NCBI RefSeq assembly: GCF_000235425.2
Contig: NZ_KI912266.1
Location: forward strand, 1,071,886 to 1,135,885
Length of the DNA: 64,000 nt
Source of the DNA: Pseudofrankia saprophytica
Lineage (GTDB): Bacteria; Actinomycetota; Actinomycetes; Frankiales; Frankiaceae
Direction: 5' to 3'
Part shown: one piece after another, positions 28,523-36,924 of the stretch
Numbering within the stretch: the stretch's first letter is position 1
How the letters are laid out: each line of letters begins with the position of its first letter
Notes under the pieces: model-generated
Told to the model about the DNA's origin: nothing
Databases searched by the model: none
The model's input: only the letters and a program-made list of their open reading frames with translations
Position numbers and translations under genes: made by a program

Positions 28523-28625
28523 TTCGACCGCGTCGCCGGGCCGTAGCCGCGGCACTCCAAGGCATTCGTGTAGCGGCGGGTGGAGCGGTAGGTCACCGCT
28601 GTAGGACCACTCGTCCCGGGCCCCG

Positions 28626-29276
28626 TCAGCCGCGTAGGTAGCTCAGGACGGCGAGCACCCGGCGGTGGCCGTCCTCGCTGGGCAGGTCGAGCTTGGTGAA
28701 GATGTTGCCGATGTGCTTGGCGACCGCGGCCTCGCTGACCAGGAGGATGCGGGCGATCGACGGGTTGGAGTGGCCTTCGGCCATCCGGGCGAGGACCTCG
28801 CGCTCTCGCGGCGTCAGCCGGTCGAGCGGGTTGGTGGCGCGCTGCCGGTTCAGGAGATGGCGGACCACCTCGGGGTCGATGACGGTCTCGCCGGCGGCGA
28901 CCCGTGCGACCGCGTCGGCGAAGTCGGCGACGGCGCCGACCCGGTCCTTGAGGAGGTAGCCGACGCCGGCCCGGCCGGTCGGTCCGAGCAGCTCCGCGGC
29001 GTAGGCGGTGGCGGCGTACTGGGAGAGCACCAGCACGGCCGCGCCGGGGTCGCGGGCGCGCAGGGCCACCGCGGCGCGCAGCCCCTCGTCGGTGAGCGTG
29101 GGAGGCATGCGCACGTCGGTGATGACCAGGTCGGGCCGGTGCTCACCAGCGACTCGCAGCAGCGCCTCGCCGTCGCCGACGGCATCCACCACCGTGTGGC
29201 CGAGGCCGTCCAGCAGGCTGACGAGGCCGGCGCGCATGAGTGTCGCGTCCTCGGCGAGCACTATCCGAAGTGACAT
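28626..29276 (-). CDS. LuxR/NarL-family response regulator
   Basis: 216 residues. Receiver: MSLRIVLAEDATLMRAGLVS, Asp in DLVITDVRMPP, Lys in YLLKDRVG. Output helix-turn-helix: LTPREREVLARMAEGHSNPS and VSEAAVAKHIGNIFTKLDL. Overlaps the kinase gene by 16 bp; last gene of a hydrolase-kinase-regulator operon. Confidence 0.95.
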   Translation of the reverse strand: MSLRIVLAEDATLMRAGLVSLLDGLGHTVVDAVGDGEALLRVAGEHRPDLVITDVRMPPTLTDEGLRAAVALRARDPGAAVLVLSQYAATAYAAELLGPTGRAGVGYLLKDRVGAVADFADAVARVAAGETVIDPEVVRHLLNRQRATNPLDRLTPREREVLARMAEGHSNPSIARILLVSEAAVAKHIGNIFTKLDLPSEDGHRRVLAVLSYLRG

Positions 29277-30511
29277 GGCAGCTCGATCCGCACCGTGGTG
29301 GGTCCTCCGCCCGGGCTGGTGATCTCCAGCGTGCCATCCATGACGGCGACCCGGTCGGCCAGGCCGCGCAGGCCACTGCCCCGCGCCGGGTCGGCTCCGC
29401 CCCGCCCGTCGTCGGTGACCGCCAGCAGCAGGCGCTCACCGCCGGCGGCCGCGCCGACCTGGATGCGCGTCGCCTCGGCGTGCCGGACCACGTTCGTCAG
29501 CGCCTCCGAGATGACGAAGTAGGCCGTCGACTCGACCGGCGCCGGCGGGCGCCCCGGCAGCGCGACGTCGACCTCGACCGGGATCGGGCAGCGCTCCGCG
29601 AGCTCCCGCACCGCCTCGGCCAGCCCGAAGTCGGTGAGCACCCGCGGGTGGATGCCGCGGATCTGTTCGCGGATCGCGGCGAGCGCCTGCCGGGCCTGGT
29701 CCTGAGCCTCGCTGACCAGGTCTCCGGCCCGCCCGGCGGTGCCGGCGAGCTCCACCTCGGCCAGGCCCAGGTTCATGGTCAGCAGCGTCAGATGCTGCTG
29801 CGCACCGTCGTGCAGGTCACGCTCGATGCGGCGCCGTTCGGCCTCGAAGGCGTTCACCAGCCGGCTGCGCGACTCAACGAGGTCGTCCACCTGCCGGCTG
29901 CGTTCCCTGCCGGAGGGCGCCAGCAGCAGCTGCGCGAGTTCCTGCTGCGCGCCGGCGAGGACGCCGAGGCCGTAGAGCGCAAGCACCGTCAACGGCAGGC
30001 CGCCCACCACGGCGACCAGCAATGACTGCCCGACGGTCTCGACCGACCACGCCCCGACCTGGACCATGACCACGTCCGCGCCGGCCGTCGCGACGACCAT
30101 CGGCAGGGCCAGCAGCAGGGCGCAGCCGAACAGCGCGAGCATCTCCCCCGCACCGGCGACGAGAAGCACGGACAGCAGGCAGGCGGCGTAGCCGAGCTCC
30201 CGCCACGTCGCGGCCTCGCCGAGCCGGCGCCGCACCCAGGCGAGTGTGCCCCCGGTGACGGGTGCGTGCGGGCTGCCGGGCGGCACCACGCCCATGAGGC
30301 GCAGCCGCTGGCGTTCGAGCGACCCGATCGGCAGCCCGGCCAGCGGGATCAGCGGGAAGACCAGCAACGACGGGAGCACCGCCGCCCAGGCCGCCAGGCT
30401 GACCGCCACGGTGCTGCCGACGTAGGCCAGGCTCCGCCACGGCCACCGGGACAGCAGGAAACGGTGCGGGCTGCCCGCCATCGCCCGCCACACGGAGGCG
30501 GCCACGTTCAT
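29261..30511 (-). CDS. Sensor histidine kinase (HisKA_3 type)
   Basis: 416 residues. Four or so N-terminal membrane helices in two pairs (residues about 25-60 and 105-190) form a small sensor region, then the phospho-acceptor helix ERRRIERDLHDGAQQHLTLL, the N box SEALTNVVRHAEA and G boxes DDGRGGADPARGSGLRGL. ATGA overlap with the upstream hydrolase stop and a 16-bp overlap with the regulator show strict coupling. Confidence 0.94.
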   Translation of the reverse strand: MNVAASVWRAMAGSPHRFLLSRWPWRSLAYVGSTVAVSLAAWAAVLPSLLVFPLIPLAGLPIGSLERQRLRLMGVVPPGSPHAPVTGGTLAWVRRRLGEAATWRELGYAACLLSVLLVAGAGEMLALFGCALLLALPMVVATAGADVVMVQVGAWSVETVGQSLLVAVVGGLPLTVLALYGLGVLAGAQQELAQLLLAPSGRERSRQVDDLVESRSRLVNAFEAERRRIERDLHDGAQQHLTLLTMNLGLAEVELAGTAGRAGDLVSEAQDQARQALAAIREQIRGIHPRVLTDFGLAEAVRELAERCPIPVEVDVALPGRPPAPVESTAYFVISEALTNVVRHAEATRIQVGAAAGGERLLLAVTDDGRGGADPARGSGLRGLADRVAVMDGTLEITSPGGGPTTVRIELPCHFG

Positions 30512-32019
30512 GAACCTATACCGCAGTTCACGTCGCGGTTCGGCAAAGCGCCGTCCACCAGATACCGGTTCACCGTGGTGTCGACGCAGGAATTGCCGGC
30601 GGCGATGTATTCGGTATGCGCGAAGCCGCCGCGCAACGTCAGCAGGCGCGAGCCCTTCAGCGCCCTGTGCATCGCGAGCTGTCCGGGATACGGCGCGACC
30701 GGGTCGCCGTCCGCGCCGACCATCAGCGCCGGCACGTCGTTGTCGATGGTCGTCGGCTTTTCCGCCGGCGCCACCGGCCAGAAGGCGCAGGGCGTGATGT
30801 TGTGGGTCAGCGGCCCGAACAGCGGCTCGTCGCCGCGGTGCGCTTCGATGGCGCGCAGATACGTACCGGGGTCACGGTCCACGGCCCGGTCGGCGCACAG
30901 CACGGCGGTCCCGGCCCGGTCGGCGGCGTATCCGGCGCCGGTGAGCAGCCCGGCAAGGAACGTGTCCAGCGCGGGGGTAGGCGTCGCCGGCTCGTCGCGG
31001 GCGGCGGCGGCGAGGATCTTCACCTGCCCGGCGAGCTCTCCGTAGCTGTCGTCGCTGTCATCGTAAAGATGGACGAACAGGAAGTACGGCACGACATGCT
31101 CGTCCAGCGCGTAGCTGCCGACTCGCAGGGGATGGCGCTGGCTCGCCTGGTTGACGCGGTCGACGGTGGCCAACACCGCGCCGGTGGTGCTGCCAAGGCC
31201 GTACTCGCCGTCGTGGCCGGCCGCCCAGGCCGCCCAGTGCGCGAGCGCGGCCTGCGCCGCCGGCGCGTCACGGGAGATGAGGTCGGGGCCATAGACGTCG
31301 GGATCGGGAGCGCTGTCGAGCACCACCCGGTCGGCGTGCGCGCCGAACATCTGCAGGTAGACGGCGCCGAGATAGGAGCCATAGGAGTAGCCGAGATAGG
31401 AGATCTTCTGCTCACCCAGGTCGCGCCGGATCAGGTCCATGTCGCGGGCGGTGTTCCTGGTCGAAGCGTGCGGAAGCAGGTCGAGGTTTCCCTGCGTGCA
31501 GCCGGCGGCAAGGTCCTTCGCCAGGGCCACGCTTTCGCCGTAGGAGCCGCGGTCCGGGCCGGCGGACCGCAGGAACGTGTCGGTCTTCCACCGGCACGCG
31601 ATCGGGCTGCTGCGACCTACGAACCGCGGGTCCATCCCGACGAGGTCGTAGCGCGCGGCGACATCCGGCATCTGCGCGCCGACGAGCGTCAGCTCCATGG
31701 CGCTGCCGCCCGGCCCGCCCGGGTCGAGCATCAGGACGCCGCGCCGGTGGGCCGGGTCGGTCGCCCTGACCCGGGCGAGCGCGACGCTGATCGTCCGGCC
31801 GTGCGGGCGGGCGTAGTCGACGGGGACGGTCACCTCGCCGCACCGGGCGCCCGCGGCGTCCAAGGCCTTGCCCAGGTCGTCGTCCGGTCCCGTGTGGCAG
31901 CCATGCCAATGGATGGCCTGAGGTCGGACGCTTTCCGGCGGCGAGCCGGTCGTCGCCGACACCGCCACAGCCGTCAGCACACCCGCCAGCGCGGTCGCGC
32001 CGATTCCATGAATTCCCAT
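30508..32019 (-). CDS. Secreted alpha/beta hydrolase, tripeptidyl-aminopeptidase-like
   Basis: 503 residues from ATG 32019. Short N-terminal export signal (MGIHGIGATALAGVLTAVAV, cleavage near SATTG). Oxyanion region LDPGGPGGSAME, nucleophile elbow ISYLGYSYGSYLGAVYL (Ser), acid in ADGDPVAPYPG, and His in GGFAHTEYIA; C-terminal TAP-type domain with paired cysteines (CVDTTVNRYLVDG...CG). Exoenzyme releasing peptides from protein N-termini is the family role. It is first in an operon with a two-component system, suggesting its product or cell-wall target is monitored. Confidence 0.9.
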   Translation of the reverse strand: MGIHGIGATALAGVLTAVAVSATTGSPPESVRPQAIHWHGCHTGPDDDLGKALDAAGARCGEVTVPVDYARPHGRTISVALARVRATDPAHRRGVLMLDPGGPGGSAMELTLVGAQMPDVAARYDLVGMDPRFVGRSSPIACRWKTDTFLRSAGPDRGSYGESVALAKDLAAGCTQGNLDLLPHASTRNTARDMDLIRRDLGEQKISYLGYSYGSYLGAVYLQMFGAHADRVVLDSAPDPDVYGPDLISRDAPAAQAALAHWAAWAAGHDGEYGLGSTTGAVLATVDRVNQASQRHPLRVGSYALDEHVVPYFLFVHLYDDSDDSYGELAGQVKILAAAARDEPATPTPALDTFLAGLLTGAGYAADRAGTAVLCADRAVDRDPGTYLRAIEAHRGDEPLFGPLTHNITPCAFWPVAPAEKPTTIDNDVPALMVGADGDPVAPYPGQLAMHRALKGSRLLTLRGGFAHTEYIAAGNSCVDTTVNRYLVDGALPNRDVNCGIGS

Positions 32020-32149
32020 GTGTCGACCGTAGAAATCACCGGCTCGGCGCGCGATGGCGCAAGCGTGAGTTCCGTCGGTAGGGCGCACCGGACCGGCGGG
32101 GTATGCCTGGCTATACCGTCCAAGGGTACCTGTTCAGTCCAGCGGCCAG

Positions 32150-32229
32150 CCGAGCTACGAGGAGCTCGCGCGTCTGGTCGCGGACCAGGCCGCCGCGATC
32201 GCGGAGCGGGACGCGGTGATCGCGGCGCC
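32150..32229 (+). pseudogene. N-terminal fragment of an IS66-like transposase
   Basis: In plus frame the sequence reads SYEELARLVADQAAAIAERD followed by AVIAA, the heptad-like coiled coil that starts IS66 transposases (normally SYEELA.LVAEQA..IAELEAE). It ends after about 27 codons; no catalytic part or inverted repeats are visible. Confidence 0.55.
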
Positions 32230-32284
32230 GAGACGATTGACGGCGGCGGGCTCTGGCCCGGGTTCACCGGCGCCACTTCGGCAC

Positions 32285-32371
32285 GCTTGCCCGCGGCGAC
32301 ACCGCCACCATTCCGACGACACCGCAAACCATAAGCCGAGCAATCGATGTGGTGATCGCCGGGCTGAGCGC
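32285..32371 (+). pseudogene. Fragment duplicating the C-terminus of a TetR regulator
   Basis: Plus frame reads TPQTISRAIDVVIAGLSA, almost the same as the last residues of the TetR gene ending at 39569 (APQTVSRAIEVVIAGLSA). Nucleotide match is strong over about 60 bp. The stop codon is lost (continues into CACAATATTG). It lies about 45 bp from repeat copy C, while the intact TetR gene precedes copy F. Confidence 0.75.
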
Positions 32372-32413
32372 ACAATATTGTGAAGCGCGGTTACAGCGAC
32401 ACGGTCACGATTT

Positions 32414-32541
32414 CGTTCCTTGTTTGTCCGATTTGCTGGTCCAGCACCATCCCGATCAACAGCGCCAACGGGTCGTTCGTCAGCAGCTCGTCGGCCTCGT
32501 CGATCTGGCTCAGGTGAAGTCCCACGCCAGTCACGGTAGCC
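32414..32541 (-). repeat. Glycosylase 5'-end repeat, copy C (truncated)
   Basis: GTG at 32525 opens a frame identical to the intact glycosylase over VGLHLSQIDEADELLTNDP and on to LDQQ, then diverges to IGQTRNEIV and stops. The 3' flank GGACAAACAAGGAACG is shared with copy E and nearly with F; the 5' flank GGCTACCGTGAC is shared with D, E and, less well, A. Confidence 0.88.
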
Positions 32542-32572
32542 GACCGCCTCACAACCGCCGCACGACTGTCGA

Positions 32573-33167
32573 TCAGGCCGCCGTGTAGTCGGTGTGATCC
32601 CGACAGCCTGCGTAGTCGTCGGCGTCCAGGTAGTGGCACCAGGGAAGCTGCGAGTCCGGGAAGCGGAGGCGACTGGTGCCCTTCCAGCTCGCGCCCTCCA
32701 CGTGACGACCAAGATCCTTAACGGTCTCCAACGCCGGTACGAGGTCTGTGTCGCGGCTGAACAGGACGCCGACGTCGTAGGCGCCCTCGCAAGCCAGACG
32801 CACGAGGTCCACGGCGAGGGCGACGTCGATGCCCTTCTCCTGCGCGGGCTCGGCAGGCCATGCCTTCGGGTAGCGGAGCTGTCGGCGGACGACCGCGACG
32901 CGCGACGCGCGGATCGCGGGACCAGCGGTCAGCCTGCCGGTCGCTGGCCCCCGCGGCCGCCGGCTGATGATCAGGGCTCGGGCGCCCGCGGTAGACGCGG
33001 ACGGCCGCAAGCTCACCCTCGAGTCGTCGCTCCCGGACGATCCGCTGCGCCACCCGCATGGGATCGACATGTCCATGTCGGCCAGGAGTGCCCGATGGCA
33101 AGAACGTGCTGCGAGCCGAGAGATGGACGTTTTGGTAGTCGATGAAGACGGTGACTCGTGGGGTCAT
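32573..33167 (-). pseudogene. NYN-domain nuclease gene broken by a 7-bp tandem duplication
   Basis: Frame 1 from ATG 33167 reads MTPRVTVFIDYQNVHLSARS (NYN/LabA-like Asp motif) to RDPRV; a second frame carries on VAVVRRQLRYPKAW, then ALAVDLVRLA, VLFSRDTDLVPALE (the acidic SRDSDL-type motif) and ends at 32573. The shift falls in CGCGACG-CGCGACG (32894-32907): removing one 7-mer restores an uninterrupted protein colinear with the intact paralogue at 47267-47863. It lies directly behind the terminator of the DksA-type gene. Confidence 0.88.
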
Positions 33168-33183
33168 GACGTAGCCGATCTAG

Positions 33184-33221
33184 AAAAAAAGCCCCGCCAG
33201 TGCCGGGCGATGGGGCGGGCG
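33184..33221 (-). terminator. Rho-independent terminator of the DksA-type gene
   Basis: Minus strand: CCCGCC...GGCGGGGC stem followed by seven T (33190-33184), starting right after the stop at 33222. A very similar terminator (48001-48035) precedes the NYN paralogue. Confidence 0.88.
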
Positions 33222-33593
33222 CTATGCGCACCGGACGCAGGTCCGCGCCGCCGGCCGGGCCTCCAGGCGGCCCGCCCCGACCGGCTGACCGCATACGGTG
33301 CACGTCCCGTAGGTACCGGCGGCCAAGCGAGCGAACGCCACGTCGATCTCCTCCGCCTCGCCCGCCGCCTGGCGCAGTGTCGCCCTCAGCTGCTCACGCT
33401 CGAACGGCATCGACGCCCCCTCGATGTCGTGCTCGTCGTCCGCGCCAACGTCGGCGGAGTCCTCGAGGAACCGGGCGAACTCGAGCCGGAGCGCCTTCAG
33501 CCGTTCCGCCACGCGAGCCCGCTCAACCACGAGCCGCTCGAACGCGGCAGATCCGGAGGTGGACGGCCCAGGCGTGGAGAGCCCGGACGACAT
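33222..33593 (-). CDS. TraR/DksA family C4 zinc-finger protein
   Basis: 123 residues from ATG 33593. A coiled-coil region (VVERARVAERLKALRLEFAR) with acidic tip EDSADVGADDEHDIEG, then the zinc finger CTVCGQPVGAGRLEARPAARTCVRC, one residue group from the C-terminus. Family members act at the RNA polymerase secondary channel; actinobacterial ones are often small stand-alone proteins. Followed by a strong terminator. Confidence 0.9.
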   Translation of the reverse strand: MSSGLSTPGPSTSGSAAFERLVVERARVAERLKALRLEFARFLEDSADVGADDEHDIEGASMPFEREQLRATLRQAAGEAEEIDVAFARLAAGTYGTCTVCGQPVGAGRLEARPAARTCVRCA

Positions 33594-34035
33594 GGCCCTA
33601 TCGAACCACGTGTGCGCGAGCCGCGGGAGCGCCCGACGACCGCCGAGGGTCGGGCCAACCTGACGCTGTACCGCAAGTGGAGGCGACATCGCCGAGCATC
33701 GACAGCTCACCGCCGAGTCCGCGCCGCTCGACGGTCCTCCGCGCCACGCGCGCAGCGTCGCCGCCCTGGACCGGCGACGGGTCCAGCCGGGCGATGCCCA
33801 CCTGCCGCTCGTAAGGGAAGTGTGGATAAGGAGCGGTGCGGCCGCTGGCCGCGTCCAGCCGTGCCCGCTGGGCCACGGTCAGGCCCGCCCGCCGCGCTCT
33901 CGCTCGCGGCGGCCGGCTGTGGGCCGCGGCGTCCAGGGACAGCCGCGGAACACGGCGTCGCATTTCTGCCAGCACTCGTTGGAATGACTGCTTTATGTTT
34001 GGAGAAAGACCTCGGACACGACAACGGAGACAAGG
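33594..34035. other. Intergenic region, no gene seen
   Basis: Arg/Ala-rich frames on both strands without recognisable motifs. A ribosome site (GGAGACAAGG) at the right end serves the SDR gene. Confidence 0.5.
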
Positions 34036-34773
34036 TTGCCAAGCATTGCGCTCATCACCGGAGGAAACCGCGGCCTGGGATTTTCGGCGGCCAAGGCCCT
34101 GGCTCGGTCCGGTGCCGTCGTCATTATCGGCGCACGCGGCGAAGCCGCCGCACGCAAAGCCATTGAGATACTGGAAGATGAGGGGCTCACCGCGGACTGG
34201 GTTGAGCTCGATGTTACCAGCCCAGAGAGTGTGCGAGCCGCCGCGAAGATCATCCGGGAACGTTACCGCCGACTCGACGTGCTGGTAAACAACGCGGGCA
34301 TCCTACCCGAGGCGACGGATATCGTGGAGCACGAGTTCGCCGACACGAACATCTTCCGCCAAACGTTCGAGACCAATACGTTTGGGCCGGTCACCGTGAC
34401 GGAGGTTTTTCTGCCGCTGCTACGCGAGAGCGTCGCTGGTCGGATCGTCAACGTCTCGTCGACCATGGGCTCGCTCACCGACCAGAACAACCCTCTTTCG
34501 CCGTACTACTCGATGCTCCTGCCGGCGTACCGAAGCTCGAAGGCCGCCCTGAACAGCATCGCCGTCGAGCTGGCGAAAAGCCTGAAGGGCACCCCGATCA
34601 AGGTCACGTCAGTGTGTCCCGGCTTCGTTCAGACGGATTTGACACCGATCAACAGACAGCAGGCGCCATTGACCGCCGACGAAGCGGCGCAGATCGTGGT
34701 CACGGCCGCGATGCTGCCCGCCGACGCGGAATCAGGAACCTTCATCGACGCCAACGGCCCGGTGACCTGGTAA
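34036..34773 (+). CDS. Short-chain dehydrogenase/reductase
   Basis: 245 residues from TTG 34036, with GGAGACAAGG close upstream. Cofactor motif ALITGGNRGLGFSAAKALA, NNAG in LVNNAGIL, catalytic Ser in NVSSTMGSL and YxxxK as YRSSK (Tyr/Lys). C-terminal VCPGFVQTDLTP is typical. GC content and codon use are visibly lower than the core genes, suggesting recent acquisition. Substrate unknown. Confidence 0.92.
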   Translation: MPSIALITGGNRGLGFSAAKALARSGAVVIIGARGEAAARKAIEILEDEGLTADWVELDVTSPESVRAAAKIIRERYRRLDVLVNNAGILPEATDIVEHEFADTNIFRQTFETNTFGPVTVTEVFLPLLRESVAGRIVNVSSTMGSLTDQNNPLSPYYSMLLPAYRSSKAALNSIAVELAKSLKGTPIKVTSVCPGFVQTDLTPINRQQAPLTADEAAQIVVTAAMLPADAESGTFIDANGPVTW

Positions 34774-34837
34774 CCACGCCGGAGACCATGCCAGTCGCGG
34801 AGAGGCAGCGCCACCGCTCTGCCTTTCCGCGATGCGC

Positions 34838-34898
34838 CGCTTCAGCACCATCCCGATCAACAACGCCGTCACAGCGGCGCTCGCCATCACCGTAGCCG
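34838..34898 (-). repeat. Glycosylase 5'-end repeat, copy D (internally deleted)
   Basis: Keeps the 5' flank GGCTACGGTGATGG and the piece encoding ALLIGMVL, but codons for about the first 18 residues are missing and LDQQ has become LKRR. Same orientation as all other copies. Most decayed copy in the window. Confidence 0.65.
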
Positions 34899-35324
34899 GA
34901 CACGCCACGACCATCCCTACACCGGTCAGGTTCCGATGTGACAGGTGGCCGGACCCGCACGGCGTACCTAGCCTCGACCTTGCCGCCGGCGAGCCTGGCG
35001 ACGGCGACGCCGATGGCCGTGCTCCGCGAGAGAGTCTGGGTCCGGGTGCCGGTTAGGGCGCCCCCTGGCCGTCGACCTGTGCCGAGGCTCGGTGCGCCGC
35101 GACCCAGGTCCTAGAGCAGCCGCAGCGCGCGACTGTGAAGTCGCCGAGGCCGTTCCTGGGCTAAGCTGGGGGCAGGGCGTGATCCACGCCTGACCTCGGA
35201 GGGTCGTCCCAGCGCGACCACGGTGAGAGGCAAAGGGGCTCAGGCCTCGGATCGTCGTCATAGGTCCGCTCGTCTCGAACGTCGACGGCCGCTGGGTGCT
35301 CGACGTCGGGACGCGGGAGAGCCG
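34899..35324. other. Intergenic region upstream of the nitrilase-fold gene
   Basis: One in-frame piece (PRIVVIGPLVSNVDGRWVLD, about 35235-35300) looks protein-like, but has no start of its own and is in a different frame from the next gene. Possibly the remnant of another gene. Otherwise nothing seen. Confidence 0.35.
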
Positions 35325-36305
35325 ATGACGGCGAACAAGGCGTTCAAGCAGCGCGTGCGCGAACGAGCGCGCAGGACGGGCGAGTCCTACACGGCCGCGC
35401 TTCGGCACTTCCGCCAGCCCTCCGAGGGAACCACCATGCCGAACACCAATCCCTTCCGAATCTCGGTCGCCCAGCTCGACGCGCCGACGGATCCGCGTGA
35501 TGCCGAAGCGTTTCAACGGGTGGGCCACGACGTACGTCGTCTGATGACCGAGGCCCGCGATCAAGGCGCTCGCCTCATTCATTTCTGCGAGGGAGCACTC
35601 TGCTCGCCAAATAAGCGGATCCTGTCCAGCGATCCGACCACCATGGCCGACGCCGACTGGAGCCGCTTCGACTGGGCGGCCCAGCGCGGCCAGCTTGAGG
35701 CGATCAGGAAACACGCCGCGGCATTGCGGCTGTGGACAGTCGTCGGAGCCGTGCACCGACTCACCGAGCCACATCGTCCACACAACAGCCTTTACGTGAT
35801 CGACGACCACGGCCATATCATCACCCGCTACGACGAACGGATGCTGTCCAACACCAAGGTCAGCTATTTGTACACACCCGGCATCAGTCCGATCACCTTC
35901 GACGTCGACGAGGTGCGGTTCGGGTGCGCGCTCGGCATGGAAAGCGTGTATCCGGAGCTGTTCGCCGAGTACGAGCGAGCCGACGTTCACTGCGTGTTGC
36001 TTTCCACCATGGACAATGGCACCACCTTCGGCCTGCAGACACAGGCGCATGCCAGCACCAACAGCTACTGGATCAGCTATGCCACGGTCGCCGTCGACGC
36101 GGCCGCCGCGCCGTCCGGAATCGCTGGGCCTGACGGTCACTGGGCGACCCGATGCGGACCGCACGCCACCTCGGCCATCGCCACCGTCGATATCGACCGC
36201 GAACATGAAAGCCTCGCGCGCCCCTGGCGCCGAACGGCCCGCGCCGGCAGGTACGCAACCGCGGTCGTCGACGACGATCCTCGAGCACAACGAAGCTCGC
36301 TCTAA
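35325..36305 (+). CDS. Nitrilase-superfamily protein with substituted catalytic residues
   Basis: 326 residues from ATG 35325. N-terminal extension (residues 1-40, KAFKQRVRERARRTGESYTA) is a short motif found on various actinobacterial proteins. The nitrilase fold starts FRISVAQLDAPTDP. Glu89 (LIHFCEGALCS) matches the general base, but the usual Lys position (normally Y-[RD]-K) is RYDERML with Glu171, and the nucleophile position in RFGCALGMESVYPE is Gly204 (GGC; TGC expected). Alignment is by eye. If right, it is a non-catalytic member. It sits between repeat copies D and E. Confidence 0.8.
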   Translation: MTANKAFKQRVRERARRTGESYTAALRHFRQPSEGTTMPNTNPFRISVAQLDAPTDPRDAEAFQRVGHDVRRLMTEARDQGARLIHFCEGALCSPNKRILSSDPTTMADADWSRFDWAAQRGQLEAIRKHAAALRLWTVVGAVHRLTEPHRPHNSLYVIDDHGHIITRYDERMLSNTKVSYLYTPGISPITFDVDEVRFGCALGMESVYPELFAEYERADVHCVLLSTMDNGTTFGLQTQAHASTNSYWISYATVAVDAAAAPSGIAGPDGHWATRCGPHATSAIATVDIDREHESLARPWRRTARAGRYATAVVDDDPRAQRSSL

Positions 36306-36327
36306 CACGAAGGTCTCGACGGGCGTG

Positions 36328-36364
36328 CCCGAAGCGTTTCGCCCATCCCGGGTAGACGCTTCGG
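36328..36364 (+). terminator. Hairpin after the nitrilase-fold gene
   Basis: Arms CCCGAAGCGT (36328-36337) and ACGCTTCGGG (36355-36364), 17-nt loop, 23 bp after the stop. No T-run. Confidence 0.55.
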
Positions 36365-36528
36365 GCGGGCGGCGCCGCCGCGGTGCGTGCCCTGACGCAC
36401 CGGCGGCATCCTCCGCGCAGCCAGACGAAAGGCGAGGTCGCAGAAGCCCGTCGGCGAGTCCGGCCGTACTCCGGGCGCCGCCACGTTTCATTGTCGCCGA
36501 TGCACGGATCGGGAGACGAGGCCCCAGC

Positions 36529-36655
36529 CGTTCCTTGTTTGTCCGACTTGCCGGTCGAGAACCATGCCGATCAGCAGCGCGAGCGGGTCATTGGTCAGCA
36601 GTTCGTCCGCCGCGTCGTTCTGGCTCAGGTGAAGTCCCACGTGAGTACGGTAGCC
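36529..36655 (-). repeat. Glycosylase 5'-end repeat, copy E (truncated)
   Basis: GTG at 36640 opens VGLHLSQNDAADELLTNDP and continues to LDRQ, then VGQTRNGWG. Flanks GGCTACCGTACTCAC (5') and GGACAAACAAGGAACGG (3') match copy C. Compared with C, most changes in the coding part fall at third codon positions. Confidence 0.87.
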
Positions 36656-36924
36656 GGCCCTTGCGCGGCGGTCGCCTCGCCGCTGGCCAGATCACGGTGT
36701 TGTCGGTCAGCCACGTCCGTGAAAGGGCCACAGCAGGCCGCGACGGTGTCCGTCATCCGCCTTTCCCGCCGAGGACGGCCGCGGGCTGACGTGTGGCTGC
36801 TACATTTGCGCATGGCCGCTACTGGCGCGGGTGGATGACCACCGGGGAACGGCCGGAAGACCGTCGACGCCGACCGCCTGGGCCCGCGACGCGCAGATGA
36901 CTCCGCGCGACGTGAGGACGGCCG
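36656..36924. other. Upstream region of the AICAR formyltransferase gene
   Basis: No gene seen on either strand. No clear promoter motif is recognisable. Confidence 0.4.

Noticed and set aside
28232-28555. 107-codon minus frame starting in repeat copy B
   Set aside because: Only the first ~45 codons are glycosylase-like; the rest has no protein character, so I list the repeat rather than a gene.
32349-32588. Plus-strand 79-codon frame through repeat copy C
   Set aside because: It reads the TetR-tail fragment and then the antisense of the repeat; no single protein.
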